Assembly (NCBI GenBank): GCA_005789975.1
Contig: SXWC01000157.1
Location: 1 to 7,336, forward strand
Direction: 5' to 3'
Source: Planctomycetaceae bacterium
GTDB lineage: Bacteria > Planctomycetota > Planctomycetia > Pirellulales > UBA1268
DNA length: 7,336 nt
Shown: positions 6,558-7,336 of the stretch, one piece after another
Numbering within the stretch: position 1 is the first letter of the stretch
Layout: each line of letters starts with the position of its first letter
The notes under the pieces: generated by a model
Told to the model about the DNA's origin: nothing
Databases searched by the model: none
What the model saw: the letters and a program-made list of their open reading frames with translations, nothing else
Translations under genes and position numbers: made by a program

Positions 6558-7336
6558 TCACTGGCGGTCGGCACCGGTGTCGAGCACCGCCATGAAGGCC
6601 TTCTGCGGAATGTCGACGCTGCCGATGCTCTTCATCCGCTTCTTGCCCTCCTTCTGCTTCGCCCAGAGCTTCTTCTTCCGTGAGATGTCGCCACCGTAAC
6701 ACTTCGCGGTGACGTTCTTCCGCATCGCGGAGATCGTCTCACGGGCGATCACCTTCGTGCCGATCGCCGCCTGCAGCGCGATTTCGAACATGTGCCGGTC
6801 GATCTCGCCGCGGAGTTTCTTCACGATCGCCCGGCCGCGGCGGTCGGCGTCGCGGCGGTCGCAGATGATGGAAAGGGCGTCGACCTGCTTGCCCCCCACG
6901 AGAATGTCGAGCCTCACCAGATCGGCCGGGAAATAGCCGATCAGCTCGTAGTCCATCGTGCCGTAGCCGCGGGTCACGCTCTTGAGCTTGTCGTGGAGGT
7001 CGTAGATCACCTCGCCGAGCGGCAGGTCGAAGGTCAGCATGGCCCGCGTCGGGGAGAGATACTCGGTCTTCAGATAGACGCCGCGGCGGTCTGTGCAGAG
7101 CTGCATCACCGGCCCGATCTGCTCGACCGGCACGAGGAAGTTGGTCCGCACGATCGGCTGCAGAAACTCGTCGATCTGTCCGGTGTCGGGTACGTCCTGC
7201 GGGTTGGTGATCTCGATGGTCTCGCCCGTCGTCTTCTTGACCCTGTAGGTGACGTTGGGCGCCGTCTGCACGAGATCGAGGTCGTGTTCCTTTTCGAGTC
7301 GCTGCTGGATGATCTCCATGTGCAGGAGGCCGAGGA
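6558..7336 (-). CDS. lepA: Elongation factor 4 (LepA), C-terminal part (truncated by window edge)
   Basis: LepA/EF4 is a ribosome-associated GTPase related to EF-G, linked to back-translocation or to ribosome assembly and initiation. The visible 258 residues begin in domain III (LGLLHMEIIQQRLEKEHDLD), continue through the EF-G domain V-like module (about 59-155, with SVTRGYGTMDYELIGY) and end in the EF4-specific C-terminal domain. That domain is diagnostic: AIVKKL, HMFEIALQAAIGTKVIARET (181-200) and the strongly conserved KCYGGDISRKKK (211-222) and KQKEGKKRMKSIGSVDIPQ (226-244). The C-terminus ends about where E. coli LepA ends, so the 3' end is intact; the GTPase domain lies beyond the right edge. 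The MFS gene follows 87 bases downstream on the same strand and may be co-transcribed; no terminator is evident between them. Confidence 0.97.
   Translation of the reverse strand, partial: LGLLHMEIIQQRLEKEHDLDLVQTAPNVTYRVKKTTGETIEITNPQDVPDTGQIDEFLQPIVRTNFLVPVEQIGPVMQLCTDRRGVYLKTEYLSPTRAMLTFDLPLGEVIYDLHDKLKSVTRGYGTMDYELIGYFPADLVRLDILVGGKQVDALSIICDRRDADRRGRAIVKKLRGEIDRHMFEIALQAAIGTKVIARETISAMRKNVTAKCYGGDISRKKKLWAKQKEGKKRMKSIGSVDIPQKAFMAVLDTGADRQ

Overview
The window is GC-rich, tightly packed bacterial chromosome carrying six protein genes and no RNA gene, insertion sequence or CRISPR array. The proteins are ordinary housekeeping families. High GC, frequent GTG starts, a long RseP-type protease directly behind dxr, and the flavour of the MFS and HAD proteins suggest a member of the Planctomycetota (Pirellulales-like). 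That assignment is an inference from protein character, not a proven placement.

Layout, left to right. (1) 1-940, minus strand: N-terminal 313 residues of the membrane AAA+ zinc protease FtsH, cut by the left edge just before Walker B. (2) 941-1107: a short divergent promoter region with a good sigma70-like promoter for ftsH and a perfect 7-bp-arm palindrome in the presumed ftsH leader. (3) 1108-5115, plus strand: a compact probable operon of dxr (MEP isoprenoid pathway), rseP (site-2 intramembrane protease, start overlapping the end of dxr, four PDZ-like modules) and an HDHD3/DREG-2-like HAD hydrolase seven bases further on. (4) 5116-5198: a short convergent intergenic stretch dominated by nested inverted repeats. 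(5) 5199-6470, minus strand: an MFS transporter whose N-terminal tail is encoded by a 30-bp tandem repeat. (6) 6558-7336, minus strand: the C-terminal 258 residues of the translation factor LepA/EF4, cut by the right edge and lying upstream of the MFS gene on the same strand.

Functionally, dxr makes the committed isoprenoid precursor. FtsH and RseP are both membrane proteases of protein quality control and stress signalling, placed head to head around the ftsH/dxr promoter region. The HAD enzyme and the MFS pump have no substrate that can be read from sequence. I see no convincing undescribed system. The points most worth a second look are the four-PDZ architecture of RseP, the tandem repeat at the MFS start, the palindrome in the ftsH leader, and the inverted-repeat cluster between the convergent genes.
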